A stretch of DNA of 64,000 bases, taken from assembly GCF_030232585.1 (NCBI RefSeq), contig NZ_JASPJX010000009.1, positions 48,843 through 112,842 on the forward strand. The letters run 5' to 3'. Each line of letters starts with the position of its first letter. Position 1 is the stretch's first letter. Source of the stretch: Corynebacterium sp. MSK008. Its GTDB lineage: Bacteria > Actinomycetota > Actinomycetes > Mycobacteriales > Mycobacteriaceae. Position numbers and translations under genes: made by a program. The notes beneath the pieces were generated by a model. That model ran no database searches. It was given only the letters and a program-made list of their open reading frames with translations, and was not told where the DNA came from. Positions 41,333 through 51,418 of this stretch are shown piece after piece.

Positions 41333-41809
41333 CTCGCTCGGGTCGTAGAACGCCATGTAGTTGTCCTGGGCGTCGCCCACGGCAAGCTCGGCGTCCTCGT
41401 CGCCCAGATCGGCGGCGTCGATGACCTCGATGGCCTTCGCGGTGGCTTCCTCGGCTTCCGCGATGTCCACGTGGATCGCGGCGATGTCCTCGAACTGCAC
41501 CGGCGCGGACAGCTTCACCACGGACTCGCCCATCTCCGGATCCGGCGTGGCCTGGGTATCCGGCACGTCCGCGGAGACCACCACGCGGCGGTGCGGGTGG
41601 CGCTCCTCGTCGCCGATGGCCAGCAGGCGGATGGACGCCATCGCCGCGTCGTCGAACGCCACGGCCTCAATCTCTTCCTGGTCGCCGGAGGTGAAAAACT
41701 CGTGCAGCGACTCGGTGGCGGCGAACGCCCAGCCGTTGCGGGCGTGGAGCAGGCGGTTTTCCTCCAGCGCCGCGAGCATGCCGAAGGTGGCGGGGATGTA
41801 GACGCGCAC
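41306..41809 (-). CDS. DUF6912 family protein
   Basis: A 167-residue actinobacterial conserved protein starting with MRVYIPATFGMLAALEE, typical of the family. The rest is acidic with no catalytic motif, e.g. VQFEDIAAIHVDIAEAEEAT. The start codon (GTG at 41809) overlaps the stop of the upstream HAD gene by 1 bp, so the two are coupled. Function unknown. Confidence 0.82.
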   Translation of the reverse strand: MRVYIPATFGMLAALEENRLLHARNGWAFAATESLHEFFTSGDQEEIEAVAFDDAAMASIRLLAIGDEERHPHRRVVVSADVPDTQATPDPEMGESVVKLSAPVQFEDIAAIHVDIAEAEEATAKAIEVIDAADLGDEDAELAVGDAQDNYMAFYDPSELPVLVELL

Positions 41810-42222
41810 TAGAACTCGCCCTCGACGTCGAACAGGGACTGGATCTCCACCGCGGTGCGGTCGATGGCGGTGTGCAAGATGCCGATCATGTTGTATTCGA
41901 CTGCGGCGCGGACGTTCATGATGTCGTCGTCGATCATCACACAGTCGTTTAGGTCCACCCCGATCGCGTCGGCCGCGGCTTGGAACGCTGCACGCTCCGG
42001 CTTCTCCGCCCCGATCTCGCCGGAGAGCACGACAGCATCAACCCGGCCGCCGAACTCCCACTCGCGGATCTTTTCCGCCATCTCGCCGTCGCCTTCCTCG
42101 TTGGAGAGGATGCCCACGGCGATGTCTTTCGCCTTCACCGCCTCAATGAGGGCTTTCCAGCGCTGCTCGTCCTCTGCACCGGTGTCCAGCACTCCTGCGT
42201 AGTCGATGATCAAGCCCTGCAC
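41809..42222 (-). CDS. HAD-family hydrolase-like protein
   Basis: A 137-residue HAD-superfamily protein, shorter than typical (about 200). Motif I is LIIDYAGVLDT, where Tyr-Ala replace the usual DxDG, so the acid Asp is missing. Motif II GILSNEE, motif III/IV EKPERAAF and MIDDDIMNVRAA (second Asp pair) are present. This may be a non-hydrolytic relative. GTG start at 42222 with GAGGGA in front; coupled to DUF6912. Confidence 0.72.
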   Translation of the reverse strand: MQGLIIDYAGVLDTGAEDEQRWKALIEAVKAKDIAVGILSNEEGDGEMAEKIREWEFGGRVDAVVLSGEIGAEKPERAAFQAAADAIGVDLNDCVMIDDDIMNVRAAVEYNMIGILHTAIDRTAVEIQSLFDVEGEF

Positions 42223-42379
42223 GGGATCCCTCTTTCGTTGGTTGCGTCGCGGATGCCTACTGTAGTGAGCACACCCTTTACACGGGCGGCTGCGAACGTG
42301 GACAATACTACCTACCCCGCACCACGCCCGTCCCCCTCCGCTACGCATTCCTGCGTAACTATGAGGGAGGATGCCCGCC

Positions 42380-42811
42380 ATGTACTACACCGCCCCAGGG
42401 CACAAGCACGTGCAAGTGCTCGTACCGCGGCGAAATCAGACACCCGCAGCGCTTCACCGGCCCCTGGGAACGAAACGGCCCGATTTTGTGCCGCCCGGCG
42501 CCCCAACTGAGGTGGAGCCGGTCGTAGCGGAAGCGCTCAGCGCCGCGATGAGCAAACACCGGGCCACATCCATGATGGCGTGGCGCTTCGCGCCCGCGGT
42601 GCGCGCCCACATCCGCGCCCGGCAGCAGGCCGCCGCGCTGACAAACGGGCCAACGAGCACCGCCCCCGCGGCGGGCAGGCTCAACGTGGTCACCTGCCAC
42701 GCCCGCGAGGGCGGGGAATTTTTCGGCACCGTCGAAACTCAAGACGGCACTAGGAGGGCGTACGCCGCGAAAATCTGCGACGGCAAGCTGGTCGCATTCA
42801 AGGTGCTGTGA
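42380..42811 (+). CDS. Rv3235-like protein (DUF6459)
   Basis: A 143-residue basic protein. The C-terminal part (AWRFAPAVRAHIRARQQAA, LNVVTCHAREGGEFFGTVETQ, AYAAKICDGKLVAFKVL) matches actinobacterial DUF6459 proteins, found next to secA in mycobacteria. The ATG at 42380 has GAGGGAGG 9 bp upstream and is chosen over the ATG at 42371, which would be too close. Function unknown. Confidence 0.65.
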   Translation: MYYTAPGHKHVQVLVPRRNQTPAALHRPLGTKRPDFVPPGAPTEVEPVVAEALSAAMSKHRATSMMAWRFAPAVRAHIRARQQAAALTNGPTSTAPAAGRLNVVTCHAREGGEFFGTVETQDGTRRAYAAKICDGKLVAFKVL

Positions 42812-42838
42812 GGCGGCAGCTCGTCGATAAGCAATTGC

Positions 42839-45400
42839 TTAAACGACGGTGGAGCCGCCCGCCTCAGCCGCCTGCTCAGTCTCCTGCGTCTCAAACTGCT
42901 TGCGCATCGTGAACAGCTGGCGCACGGTCTCCTCCTGGACAGCTTCGTTCATCGCGTTGAACATGTCGCCGCCCTCCTTCTGGTACTCCACCAGCGGGTC
43001 GCGCTGCGCCATCGCGCGCAGGCCGATGCCCTCCTTGAGGTAGTCCATCTCGTAGAGGTGCTCTCGCCACTTCGTGTCGATGATCGGCAGGATCACCATG
43101 CGCTCCAGGTTGCGCATCTGCTCATCGCCGCCAATCGACGCGACGTTGTCCTCCAGCTTGTCGTACTGGGCATTCGCGTCGTCGAGAAGTGCCTGGCGCA
43201 GCTGCTCCGAGGTGAGCTCGCCTGCGCGGCCGTACGTGTCGCCGTCGATGAGCTCCTGCGCGCTGACCGTCGGGCCGTACAGGGAATCCAGCGCGTTCCA
43301 CAGGCCGTCGAGGTCCCAGTCCTCCACGTAGCCCTCCGCGGTCGCGCCGTCAACATAGGCACCGATGGTGGAATCGATCATGCGGCGCACCTGGCCGGCG
43401 ATGTCCTTCGAGCCCAAGATCTCCTGGCGCTCGCGGTAGACCACCTTGCGCTGCTCGTTGAGCACCTCGTCGTACTTGAGCACGTTCTTGCGCATCTCAA
43501 AGTTCTGGTTCTCCACCTGGGACTGCGCGCCCTTAATCGCGTTGGAGACCATCTTCGCCTCAATCGGCACATCGTCCGGAACGTTGAGGCGGTTCATCAT
43601 GTTCTCCATGGACTGGCCCACGAAGCGCACCATGAGCTCGTCGCGCATGGACAGGTAGAAGCGGGATTCGCCCGGGTCACCCTGGCGGCCGGAGCGGCCG
43701 CGCAGCTGGTTGTCAATGCGGCGCGACTCGTGGCGCTCAGTGCCGATGACGTACAGGCCGCCGGCCTCGCGCACCTCGTCGCCAAGCTGCTGCGAACGCT
43801 CCTTCGCCGCCGGCAGCTGCTCGTCCCACGCCTCCTGGTAACGCTCCGAATCCTCCAACGGGTCCAGGCCCTGGGCCTGCAGCTTCGCATCCAGGAGGAT
43901 CTCCGGGTTGCCGCCGAGCACGATGTCGGTGCCGCGGCCGGCCATGTTGGTGGACACGGTCACCTTGCCCGGCAGGCCGGCCTCGGCGATGATGCGGCCC
44001 TCCTCCTCGTGGTACTTCGCGTTGAGCACGTTGTGCTCCACGCCCTTGCGGGTGAGCAGCTGCGACAGGTACTCGGAGCGCTCCACCGAGGTGGTGCCCA
44101 CCAGCACCGGCTGACCCTTCGCCGCGTGCTCTGCAATGTCCTCCGCGACGGCGGCGAACTTCGCCTCCTGAGTCTTGTAGATCAAATCGTCGCGGTCCGC
44201 GCGCTGGTTCGGCCGGTTCGGCGGGATCTGGACAACATCCATCTTGTAAATCTGGTGCAGCTCCGCCGCCTCGGTCTCGGCGGTACCGGTCATGCCGGAC
44301 AGCTTGTCGTAGAGACGGAAGTAGTTCTGCAGGGTCACCGTGGCCAGGGTCTGGTTCTCGTTTTTGATCTCCACCTGCTCCTTGGCCTCAATGGCCTGGT
44401 GCATGCCCTCGTTGTAGCGACGACCGGCCAGCACGCGACCGGTGAAGCCGTCCACGATCATGACCTCACCCTGGCGGATGATGTAGTCCTTGTCGCGCTC
44501 GAACAGCTCCTTCGCCTTAATAGCGTTGTTGAGGTAGCTGACCAGCTGCGAGTGCTCCGGAGCGTAAAGATTGTCAATGCCCAGCTGGTCCTCGACGAAC
44601 TCCACGCCCTCCTCGGAAATACCCACGGTGCGCTTGCGCTGATCCACCTCGTAGTGGATGCCCTCGCGCATGCGCGGGGCGAGCTGCGCGAACACGTTGT
44701 AGAACTGGCTGGAGCCGTCCACCGGGCCGGAGATGATCAGCGGGGTACGCGCCTCGTCGATGAGGATGGAGTCCACCTCGTCCACGATGGCGTAGTTGTG
44801 GCCGCGCTGGACAATGTCGTTGACCGAGCGCGTCATGTTGTCACGCAGGTAGTCAAAGCCGAGCTCGTTGTTGGTGCCGTAGGTGATGTCGGCGTCGTAC
44901 GCCTTCTTGCGCTCGGCCGGGCGCATCTCGGACAGGATCACACCGACCTCAAGGCCCAGGAAGTGGTGGACACGGCCCATCATCTCAGCGTCGCGCTTAG
45001 CCAGGTAGTCGTTGACGGTGACCACGTGCACACCCTTGCCGGACAGGGCGTTGAGGTAGGCCGGCAACACGGAGGTCAGGGTCTTGCCTTCACCGGTTTT
45101 CATCTCGGCGACGTTGCCGAAGTGCAAGGCGGCGCCGCCCATGATCTGCACCTTGAAGTGCTTCTGCCCCAGCACACGCCAGGAAGCTTCGCGGGCGGTG
45201 GCGAACGCGTCGAGCAGGATGTCGTCCAGGCTCGCGCCGTCGGCGAGCTTGTCCTTGAACTCGACGGTCTTGGCCTTGAGCTCCTCGTCGGTCAGCGCGG
45301 AGTACTCGTCGTCGAGCGCCATGACCTGATCGGCGATCTTGGCAAGGCGCTTGACGGTGCGCCCCTCACCGGCACGGAGCAGCTTTGACAGTCCAAACAC
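42839..45400 (-). CDS. secA: Preprotein translocase motor SecA (SecA1)
   Basis: An 853-residue ATPase driving proteins through SecYEG. Walker A is [16 protein letters not shown] near residue 100, and a [14 protein letters not shown] motif gives Walker B. Further helicase motifs follow, and the C-terminus [18 protein letters not shown] lacks the zinc-binding C-terminal domain of E. coli SecA, as in other Actinobacteria. Length and sequence fit the housekeeping SecA1. GTG start at 45400 with AAAGGAC upstream. Confidence 0.96.
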   Translation of the reverse strand: MFGLSKLLRAGEGRTVKRLAKIADQVMALDDEYSALTDEELKAKTVEFKDKLADGASLDDILLDAFATAREASWRVLGQKHFKVQIMGGAALHFGNVAEMKTGEGKTLTSVLPAYLNALSGKGVHVVTVNDYLAKRDAEMMGRVHHFLGLEVGVILSEMRPAERKKAYDADITYGTNNELGFDYLRDNMTRSVNDIVQRGHNYAIVDEVDSILIDEARTPLIISGPVDGSSQFYNVFAQLAPRMREGIHYEVDQRKRTVGISEEGVEFVEDQLGIDNLYAPEHSQLVSYLNNAIKAKELFERDKDYIIRQGEVMIVDGFTGRVLAGRRYNEGMHQAIEAKEQVEIKNENQTLATVTLQNYFRLYDKLSGMTGTAETEAAELHQIYKMDVVQIPPNRPNQRADRDDLIYKTQEAKFAAVAEDIAEHAAKGQPVLVGTTSVERSEYLSQLLTRKGVEHNVLNAKYHEEEGRIIAEAGLPGKVTVSTNMAGRGTDIVLGGNPEILLDAKLQAQGLDPLEDSERYQEAWDEQLPAAKERSQQLGDEVREAGGLYVIGTERHESRRIDNQLRGRSGRQGDPGESRFYLSMRDELMVRFVGQSMENMMNRLNVPDDVPIEAKMVSNAIKGAQSQVENQNFEMRKNVLKYDEVLNEQRKVVYRERQEILGSKDIAGQVRRMIDSTIGAYVDGATAEGYVEDWDLDGLWNALDSLYGPTVSAQELIDGDTYGRAGELTSEQLRQALLDDANAQYDKLEDNVASIGGDEQMRNLERMVILPIIDTKWREHLYEMDYLKEGIGLRAMAQRDPLVEYQKEGGDMFNAMNEAVQEETVRQLFTMRKQFETQETEQAAEAGGSTVV

Positions 45401-45525
45401 GTGTGCAAAGTCCTTTACTGATGGGTTGACAGGGCCAAGGTGATACAACCGGCCATTGTACGCACGCCTCCCGGGGTATAGACAACCCCATAGGCACTCC
45501 ACAGCCAAGCCATTGCCTATCGACG

Positions 45526-45577
45526 AACCCCGCCCCCGCCCAGAACCATAAACGGAACCGGGCCGGGGCGGGGTTTT
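45526..45577. terminator. Putative terminator between hpf and secA
   Basis: AACCCCGCCCCCGCCC and GGGCCGGGGCGGGGTT form a strong imperfect stem with a 20-nt loop. The T-run (TTTTATC) is on the plus strand; on the minus strand only TTCGTCG follows. It may slow or end the hpf transcript before secA. Confidence 0.45.
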
Positions 45578-45602
45578 ATCTTCCGATCTGCGGAAACCTG
45601 CG

Positions 45603-46304
45603 CTACTCGGCTGCCTCCACCTCATCCTCCGGGGCGAGTTCGATCAAACCGTAGTCGAAAGCGTGACGACGGTAGACCACCGCCGGACGGTTGGTCTCCT
45701 CGTTGACGAAGAGGTAGAAGTCGTGCCCCACCAACTCCATCTCACTCAACGCATCGTCAACGCTGCGCGGGGCGTTCGAGTGCACCTTGGAGCGCACAAT
45801 CTGGCCCGGGACAATGTCCTCGACCTGGTCGGCGTACGGGTCCACGTCGTACTTGCCGGCCTCCTTGGCGGCGCGCTCCTGCTCGGCCTTCGCCTCCGCC
45901 TCCATCTCCGCGGCCAGCACACCGGTGCTCTTCGGCGCGCGGTGGCCGGACATAGCGATGTTGCGGCGCGCCTTCACCTTGCGCAGGGATCGCTCCAGCT
46001 TGTCCACCGCGGCCTCGAGCGCGGCGTAGAAGTTTTCCTCCTTCGCCTCAGCGCGAGCCAGGTGGCCGGAGCCGGTGGCGGTGATCTGGATGCGTTCCGC
46101 TTCCGCCTCGCGGCGCGGGTTCTTCTCGTGCTTCAGCTCCACATGGAACGACTTGAGCGTCGGGTCAAGCTTTTCAATCTTGGCCAGCTTGCCGTTTACT
46201 CGTTCCTGGAAATGCTCTGGGACCTCGACGTTTCGCCCGGTGATGGTGACCTGGGCTTCCGGGCTCAGCGTCTCTTGGATCGGGTTGCGGTCTGCAGACG
46301 TCAT
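45603..46304 (-). CDS. hpf: Ribosome hibernation-promoting factor, long form
   Basis: A 233-residue long HPF that dimerises 70S ribosomes in stationary phase. The N-terminal domain is [20 protein letters not shown] through the KFERSLRK-like [16 protein letters not shown] Glu/Ala-rich linker (about residues 125-160) leads to the C-terminal dimerisation domain [20 protein letters not shown] and [19 protein letters not shown]. Corresponds to Rv3241c. The upstream region is repeat-rich. Confidence 0.93.
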   Translation of the reverse strand: MTSADRNPIQETLSPEAQVTITGRNVEVPEHFQERVNGKLAKIEKLDPTLKSFHVELKHEKNPRREAEAERIQITATGSGHLARAEAKEENFYAALEAAVDKLERSLRKVKARRNIAMSGHRAPKSTGVLAAEMEAEAKAEQERAAKEAGKYDVDPYADQVEDIVPGQIVRSKVHSNAPRSVDDALSEMELVGHDFYLFVNEETNRPAVVYRRHAFDYGLIELAPEDEVEAAE

Positions 46305-46435
46305 CTGCGTCCTCCCTTGCGGTAGTAGGAACTGTGTCCATCACCACTATACAACTGGTTATGACCAATTCGGCCGGTTTTATACAACGCTCGCTATAAG
46401 CGAACCTTTCTTGGGTGGCGGCGGGCCGCTGTCCC

Positions 46436-46704
46436 GACACTTCGCGGCGAAATCTGTCAGGAATCCCCCGGCCTCACCACTATGAGCCCTACATTTATTC
46501 ACCGGCTAGTGAATAGATTCCGCTTGGGAATTTTCCACCCTGGGCAAAGTGAACAAATTCGCCCGCGGATCGGGATGTGTTCACTCGGAAGGGTGGAGCG
46601 AGTGAACAAATGCCCACGCCCCGACACATTGCGGCTGAATCTGTCAGGCTGGCCCTAAATCCCCAGGTCGGCGCAAATGGCTGGGGTGATCTGTCAGAAA
46701 TCCC
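46436..46704. repeat. Intergenic repeat cluster between hpf and comF
   Basis: Two motif types in about 270 bp. Type 1: CGACAC-TTCGCGGCGAAATC-TGTCAGG (46436-46461), CGACAC-ATTGCGGCTGAATC-TGTCAGG (46622-46647) and a shorter GATCTGTCAGAAATCCC (46688-46704). Type 2: AGTGAACA at 46548, TGTTCACT at 46578 and AGTGAACAAAT at 46601, plus the perfect inverted pair TATTCAC-N6-GTGAATA (46496-46515). It contains no supported gene. The TGTTCA core resembles the cluster at 36.5 kb. Confidence 0.7.
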
Positions 46705-46709
46705 ACCCC

Positions 46710-47336
46710 CTACGCCGCGCACAGGGCCACGCACGCGGCGACGTCGGCCCCGCGCGAGAGCAGAAGACCAGCGCTAGCCTGCAATGTCGCGCCGGTGGTG
46801 ACTACGTCGTCCACGAGCACGACCCGGCCGGCGGGCACGCCGGTGATCTGCACGCGCCCTGAAAGGTTGGCCCGCCGCCCGGCTTCGTCGAGGCCGGACT
46901 GGTCCGCCGTCCGCGGGTCCAGACGCAAAACGGGCGCGACCCGCCTGCCGGTGGCGCGGCAAACCTGCTCCACCGGGTCGCCGCCGCGGGCCCGGGCAGA
47001 GCGCTCCCTCGTGGGCGCCGGCACCAGCACCGCCCCGTGCGGGATCTCGCCGCGCGCTTCCAGGTAGTCCAGCGCTGCCGCCAGCACCGCGCCGACGTGG
47101 CGGCGCACTGCCAGGTGGTTGCGTTCTTTCATGGCCAGGATCACCCCGCGGTGCGGGTCCGCGTACGGGCCGAGCGCGAACACCGGCGCGTGCGGGGTGG
47201 TGTTGGGAAACACCCGCTGCGGCGGCACAGCCAGGCCCGCGCGGCACGCGGGGCACAGCAACGGCCCCGGCGCGCGGCAGCCTGCGCATCTGCGCGGCAG
47301 CAGCAGTTCCCCGACCTGCCCGAACAATTCCCCCAT
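46710..47336 (-). CDS. comF: ComF-family phosphoribosyltransferase-like protein
   Basis: A 208-residue ComF-type protein. An N-terminal double zinc ribbon CAGCRAPGPLLCPAC (residues about 17-31) precedes a phosphoribosyltransferase domain, with VVLVDDVVTTGATLQAS (PRPP site, about residues 170-186). In naturally competent bacteria ComF helps DNA uptake; here the role is unproven. It is adjacent to hpf as in M. tuberculosis. Confidence 0.9.
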   Translation of the reverse strand: MGELFGQVGELLLPRRCAGCRAPGPLLCPACRAGLAVPPQRVFPNTTPHAPVFALGPYADPHRGVILAMKERNHLAVRRHVGAVLAAALDYLEARGEIPHGAVLVPAPTRERSARARGGDPVEQVCRATGRRVAPVLRLDPRTADQSGLDEAGRRANLSGRVQITGVPAGRVVLVDDVVTTGATLQASAGLLLSRGADVAACVALCAA

Positions 47337-47346
47337 GCGGGTAAGG

Positions 47347-49050
47347 CTAGCGCGAAGTGATCGGCAGCGCGCGCACGCCTTCCAGGCCCGGTACCTCGCG
47401 CCAGATCGGGTTGTCCGCGCCGGAGGCCGGCACTTGCAATAATGCGTTCGCGTCGGTGACGTACAGCGTGCTTGACGACGCCGCCACCGCCACCACCGGC
47501 GCCGAGATGTTGCCTGCAGACATTGCGGTCATGGACGAGCCGTCCTGCTCTACACGCATCACAGGGGTGGTGGACGTCGTGCCCACCAGCAGCGAGCCGT
47601 CCGGGCGCCAGTCGGCGGAGATGACGCTGCCCGCCAGCTCTTGGGCGTATTCGTAGACGTTGACAACGGAGCGCTCGCCCGAGGCCTGGCGCCGCACGAT
47701 TCCGGTGTAGAGGCTGCCGTCGATCACCATCACCACCCGGGTGCCGGTGCGGGACAGGCGTAAGACGGAGATGTTGCCGTCGACACCTTTGGGCAGTTCG
47801 ACTTTGACCTCGCCTGTGGTCAGGTTGCCGGTGGCCGCCGACTGCACGGTGCGCAGGATCCGTTTGCCGTCCACCACCGTCCACACCGCCGCGGCTTCGG
47901 GTTCGAACGAGGGGCGGGTAAATGTGCCCGCGCGCATGACTTCCGCCTCGGTGCCGTCGAACCGTCCCACGCGGAAGACGTCGTCCTCATCGTTCCCGGG
48001 TTGGCCAAAGATGGCGGCCCACTCGCCGCCGCCGGCGATGTCCACGGAAGACACGTCGCTGGCCGTGCCGAGGCTGCCTTCGACAGGCTGCGTGGAGCGC
48101 TCGTCCACGCGCACGACCTTGCCGCTGGACAGGGCGTAAAGCTTGGTCTCCCCCACCGTCTCCACCAGCGGGCTTGCTGCGATGAAGTCGTCGGTGTCCA
48201 GGGCGGTGGTGCCGTCGATAAGCGGTTGCCCGTCGGCCTCAAGCGTGTACGGGCCGGTGACGCCGGCGGAGGCGAGCGTCCACACCACTTGGGCCGCGAA
48301 GCGGGCGCGTTCCTCCTCGCCCACGTCGGCGAAACCGCTGAAGGTGTAGGCGCCGTCCTGCTCGCCCGTGTACGTCACGCTCGAGGGCAGCGAGCCGGTG
48401 AGCGCTGGCCGCAGCCGCTCGGAGGGGCCTTCCATGAGCAGGCCGATCAGGTCGCTGGCCAGGGTTTCGCGGCGCGAGTGCACCCAGCGGCGGTCCGTGA
48501 CTAGTTCCTGGTTGTCCTGGTCGAAGAAGTACAGGTTGTAAGGCTGGTACTGGTTGCGAAGTTCTGTGCGTTCGAAGACTACGCCTTGCGGAAGCGAGGA
48601 GATCCTCCACTGCCCGTCGACCATCTCCATGTCGATGGTGGCCTCGTAGTCCCCGCGCTCCGGCGTGTAGGAGCCCCCGGAGCGCACCGTGCCGACGACC
48701 TGGCCGTGCACCGCGAAACTGCGCTGCCCCACTGACGAGCCCGGCAGGGTTGTCATGCCAATGCTGTCCACCACCAGTTTCTGCCCGGTGGGGTCCCACG
48801 CCGCCGAGGCGCCTTCGGTGAGGTAGGCGCGCGCCGTCTCGTAGTCGCCGTCCGGCGTGGCGGATGCGTGGTAAAAATCGCGCAGCAAAAGGTCCGGCTC
48901 TTGCCCTTCCTTCGGGCCTGCTTCCTGCGTTTCGGTCTCCTCGGGGGCGAAGGAGCGGATGACGTGCGGCGCGGAGTTCGTGGGCAGCGACGCGCAGCTG
49001 GCGGTCAAGGTCGTCAGCGCCACTGTCAGGCAGGCAAGGGGTTTACGCAT
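47347..49050 (-). CDS. lpqB: Lipoprotein LpqB, accessory to MtrAB
   Basis: A 567-residue lipoprotein. Lipobox LTASC at residue 19, then a GerMN-like domain (LLLRDFYHASATPDGDYETARAYL) and a beta-propeller C-terminal half. LpqB interacts with MtrB and modulates signalling in mycobacteria. The start at 49050 overlaps the mtrB stop by 8 bp. The three-gene unit mtrA-mtrB-lpqB is intact. Confidence 0.92.
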   Translation of the reverse strand: MRKPLACLTVALTTLTASCASLPTNSAPHVIRSFAPEETETQEAGPKEGQEPDLLLRDFYHASATPDGDYETARAYLTEGASAAWDPTGQKLVVDSIGMTTLPGSSVGQRSFAVHGQVVGTVRSGGSYTPERGDYEATIDMEMVDGQWRISSLPQGVVFERTELRNQYQPYNLYFFDQDNQELVTDRRWVHSRRETLASDLIGLLMEGPSERLRPALTGSLPSSVTYTGEQDGAYTFSGFADVGEEERARFAAQVVWTLASAGVTGPYTLEADGQPLIDGTTALDTDDFIAASPLVETVGETKLYALSSGKVVRVDERSTQPVEGSLGTASDVSSVDIAGGGEWAAIFGQPGNDEDDVFRVGRFDGTEAEVMRAGTFTRPSFEPEAAAVWTVVDGKRILRTVQSAATGNLTTGEVKVELPKGVDGNISVLRLSRTGTRVVMVIDGSLYTGIVRRQASGERSVVNVYEYAQELAGSVISADWRPDGSLLVGTTSTTPVMRVEQDGSSMTAMSAGNISAPVVAVAASSSTLYVTDANALLQVPASGADNPIWREVPGLEGVRALPITSR

Positions 49051-50674
49051 CGGTGTCCTCCTGGGGCACTCGCTTATCGACGGCTCCGCTTTCCCCACCA
49101 ATTCCTTCAGCGCTGTCAGCAGAGTGTTCTGCGCCTTCGGGTGATTCCGCTTTTTCGACGGCGCGCGGCGCCTCGAGCAGGAGCGGGGCTTCGGTGAACC
49201 CGGCCTCGAGGTGGCGCGGCAGCACCAGGCGGAACTGCGAGCCCACCCCGAATTCGCCGATCGCGTCGAGCGTGCCGCCGTGCAGCTGCGCGTCTTCGCG
49301 GGCAATGGCCAGGCCCAGCCCGGTGCCGCCGGAGTGGCGCTTGCGGGACTTGTCGGCGCGCCAGAACCGGTTGAACACCAGGTCTTCCTCGCCGGTTTTC
49401 AGTCCCACGCCGCCGTCGGTGACCGTGATCGCCACCGCCTCGTCGTTGGAGCGCATGCGCACGGTGACCGGGTTGCCTTCGGAGTGGTCGATGGCGTTGG
49501 CCATGAGGTTGCGCACCACGCGCTCGATGCGGCGGGCGTCGCCCTCCAGCGTCTGCGGCTCGTCCGGGATGTCGAAGATGACGTCCACGTCCAGCTCTTC
49601 AGCCAGGTGGTGGGTTTGCTGCCAGGCGGACTCCACCGGCTGGCGCGCATCCACGTTCGCCGAGGACAGCTCGGCCACGCCGGCGTCGTGGCGGGAAATC
49701 TCCAACAGGTCGTTGAGCAGCGCCTCGAAGCGGTCCAGCTCGCTGGTCATCAGCTGCGAGGCGCGCTTGGTCGCCGGCTCCAGCGAGTCCTCGTTCGCGG
49801 CGATGAGATCCGCGGCCATGCGCACCGTGGTCAGCGGGGTGCGCAGCTCGTGCGAGACGTCGGAGGTGAACTGGCGCTGCAGCGAGCCGTACTCCTCCAG
49901 GTTGGCAATCTGCTTGCTTAAGGTGTCGGCCATGTCGTTGAACGACATGGCTAGCACGGCCATCTCGTCCTCGCCGTCGACAGGCATTCGCTCCCGCAGG
50001 TGGCCGGATGCGAAGCGTTGCGCGGTGCGCGAGGCGGAGCGCACCGGCGCAACAATCTGCTGGGACGCGAGCCACGAAATGCCCATCAGCAACACGACGA
50101 CGATCACGGCGGCGGACGCCAAAATGCCGCGCATGAGCGCCACCGTGGAGACTTCGCTTTCCATGTTCATCACCAGGTAGAGGCGGAGGTTGGGAATCTC
50201 CGCGTTGGTCGGGGTGCCCACGATCAGCGCGTCGTAGGCCGAACCGTCCGGGCGTTCCACGGTGGCGAACTGGTAGGCCACATTGCCGTCCGAGACATAG
50301 TCGCCCAGCCGCTTCGGAATTTGGTACGCCTCCGGCGATGACGTCACGGAACCGTTCGGGGCTTCGACCATAAGCACCGGCTCGTAGAAACTGGCGGAAT
50401 CACCGCTTTCCTGCGCGCGCTGGGTTAAGCCGGCGCGCGCGGAGTTCAAGCGAGCTTGCAGGGATGCGGAAGATCCGGAGTTGGCCAGCTGGTACTCCAC
50501 GGTCGAGCGGGCGCGCTCAATCTCCACAGTGGCGGTTTCAATCTTGGCTGCGGTGATGCGGTCCGTGACAACGGAGGCCAGCGCGAAGCCAAGCACAGAC
50601 ATCACGACCGTGGACACCAGCAGCACCGTGCCCACGAAGCGGACCTGCAGCTTCGTGGACCAGGCGTGCCGCAC
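49043..50674 (-). CDS. mtrB: Sensor histidine kinase MtrB
   Basis: A 543-residue membrane kinase. Two membrane helices (about 13-35 and 182-200) border an extracytoplasmic sensor; HAMP follows. H-box is FTSDVSHELRTPLTTVRM near 290, N-box MANAIDHSEGNPV near 390, G-box GGTGLGLAIARED near 450. A long acidic tail extends past 480. Phosphorylates MtrA. GTG start chosen; no ribosome site is visible and a few upstream codons are also open. Confidence 0.94.
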   Translation of the reverse strand: MRHAWSTKLQVRFVGTVLLVSTVVMSVLGFALASVVTDRITAAKIETATVEIERARSTVEYQLANSGSSASLQARLNSARAGLTQRAQESGDSASFYEPVLMVEAPNGSVTSSPEAYQIPKRLGDYVSDGNVAYQFATVERPDGSAYDALIVGTPTNAEIPNLRLYLVMNMESEVSTVALMRGILASAAVIVVVLLMGISWLASQQIVAPVRSASRTAQRFASGHLRERMPVDGEDEMAVLAMSFNDMADTLSKQIANLEEYGSLQRQFTSDVSHELRTPLTTVRMAADLIAANEDSLEPATKRASQLMTSELDRFEALLNDLLEISRHDAGVAELSSANVDARQPVESAWQQTHHLAEELDVDVIFDIPDEPQTLEGDARRIERVVRNLMANAIDHSEGNPVTVRMRSNDEAVAITVTDGGVGLKTGEEDLVFNRFWRADKSRKRHSGGTGLGLAIAREDAQLHGGTLDAIGEFGVGSQFRLVLPRHLEAGFTEAPLLLEAPRAVEKAESPEGAEHSADSAEGIGGESGAVDKRVPQEDTDA

Positions 50675-50707
50675 CCGGTCGCCGACACGACGTATGGCGT
50701 CCAGGTG

Positions 50708-51391
50708 CTACACCTCCGTCTTACCGGTCTTGTAGCCCACGCCGCGGACGGTGAGAATGATCTCCGGGTTTTCCGGGTCGTGCTCGATCTTGGAACGCAG
50801 ACGCTGCACGTGCACGTTGACCAGGCGGGTGTCGGAAGCGTTGCGGTAGCCCCACACGGACTCCAACAGCTCTTCGCGCGAATGCACCTGGTTGGGTTTG
50901 CGGGCCATTTCCACCAGCAGGTCGAACTCCAGCGGGGTGAGCTGGATTTCCTCGTCGCCGCGGGTGACGGTGTGCTGCGGCACGTCCACGGTCAGGTCGC
51001 CGACCTCGAAGACGTCCGCCGGGGTCTCGTCGGTGCGGCGCAGGCGCGCGCGGATGCGGGCGACGAGCTCCTTCGGTTTGAACGGTTTGGTGATGTAGTC
51101 ATCCGCGCCGGACTCCAGGCCCAGCACGACGTCCACCGTGTCCGTTTTGGCGGTGAGCATGACCACGGGAACCGCGGACTCCTTGCGGATCTCGCGGCAA
51201 ATATCGATGCCGTTGACACCCGGCAGCATCAGATCCAGCAGGATCAGATCCGGGTCGAACGAGCGGAAGGCAGGCACCGCCTCAGCACCGTCCGTCACGG
51301 AGCTGGTTTGGAAGCCTTCGGCCTCCAACACGATTGTCAGCATCTCGTTGATCGCCGGGTCGTCGTCCACCACGAGGATCTTCGGTGCCAT
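50708..51391 (-). CDS. mtrA: Response regulator MtrA
   Basis: A 227-residue OmpR-type regulator. Receiver domain with VVDDDPAINEML, phospho-acceptor Asp in ILLDLMLPGVNG near residue 52 and Lys in DDYITKPFKPKEL near 101; winged-helix C-terminal domain with EFDLLVEMARKPNQVHSREE and VNVHVQRLRSKIE. MtrA controls osmotic and cell-wall genes and links to replication in Actinobacteria. Confidence 0.96.
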   Translation of the reverse strand: MAPKILVVDDDPAINEMLTIVLEAEGFQTSSVTDGAEAVPAFRSFDPDLILLDLMLPGVNGIDICREIRKESAVPVVMLTAKTDTVDVVLGLESGADDYITKPFKPKELVARIRARLRRTDETPADVFEVGDLTVDVPQHTVTRGDEEIQLTPLEFDLLVEMARKPNQVHSREELLESVWGYRNASDTRLVNVHVQRLRSKIEHDPENPEIILTVRGVGYKTGKTEV

Positions 51392-51418
51392 GCGTCCTCC
51401 TATCTTGCGCTGCTTTTA

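Noticed and set aside
43058..45388. A 776-codon plus-strand open frame
   Set aside because: It is antisense to secA and has no recognisable motif; the secA frame has all SecA signatures.
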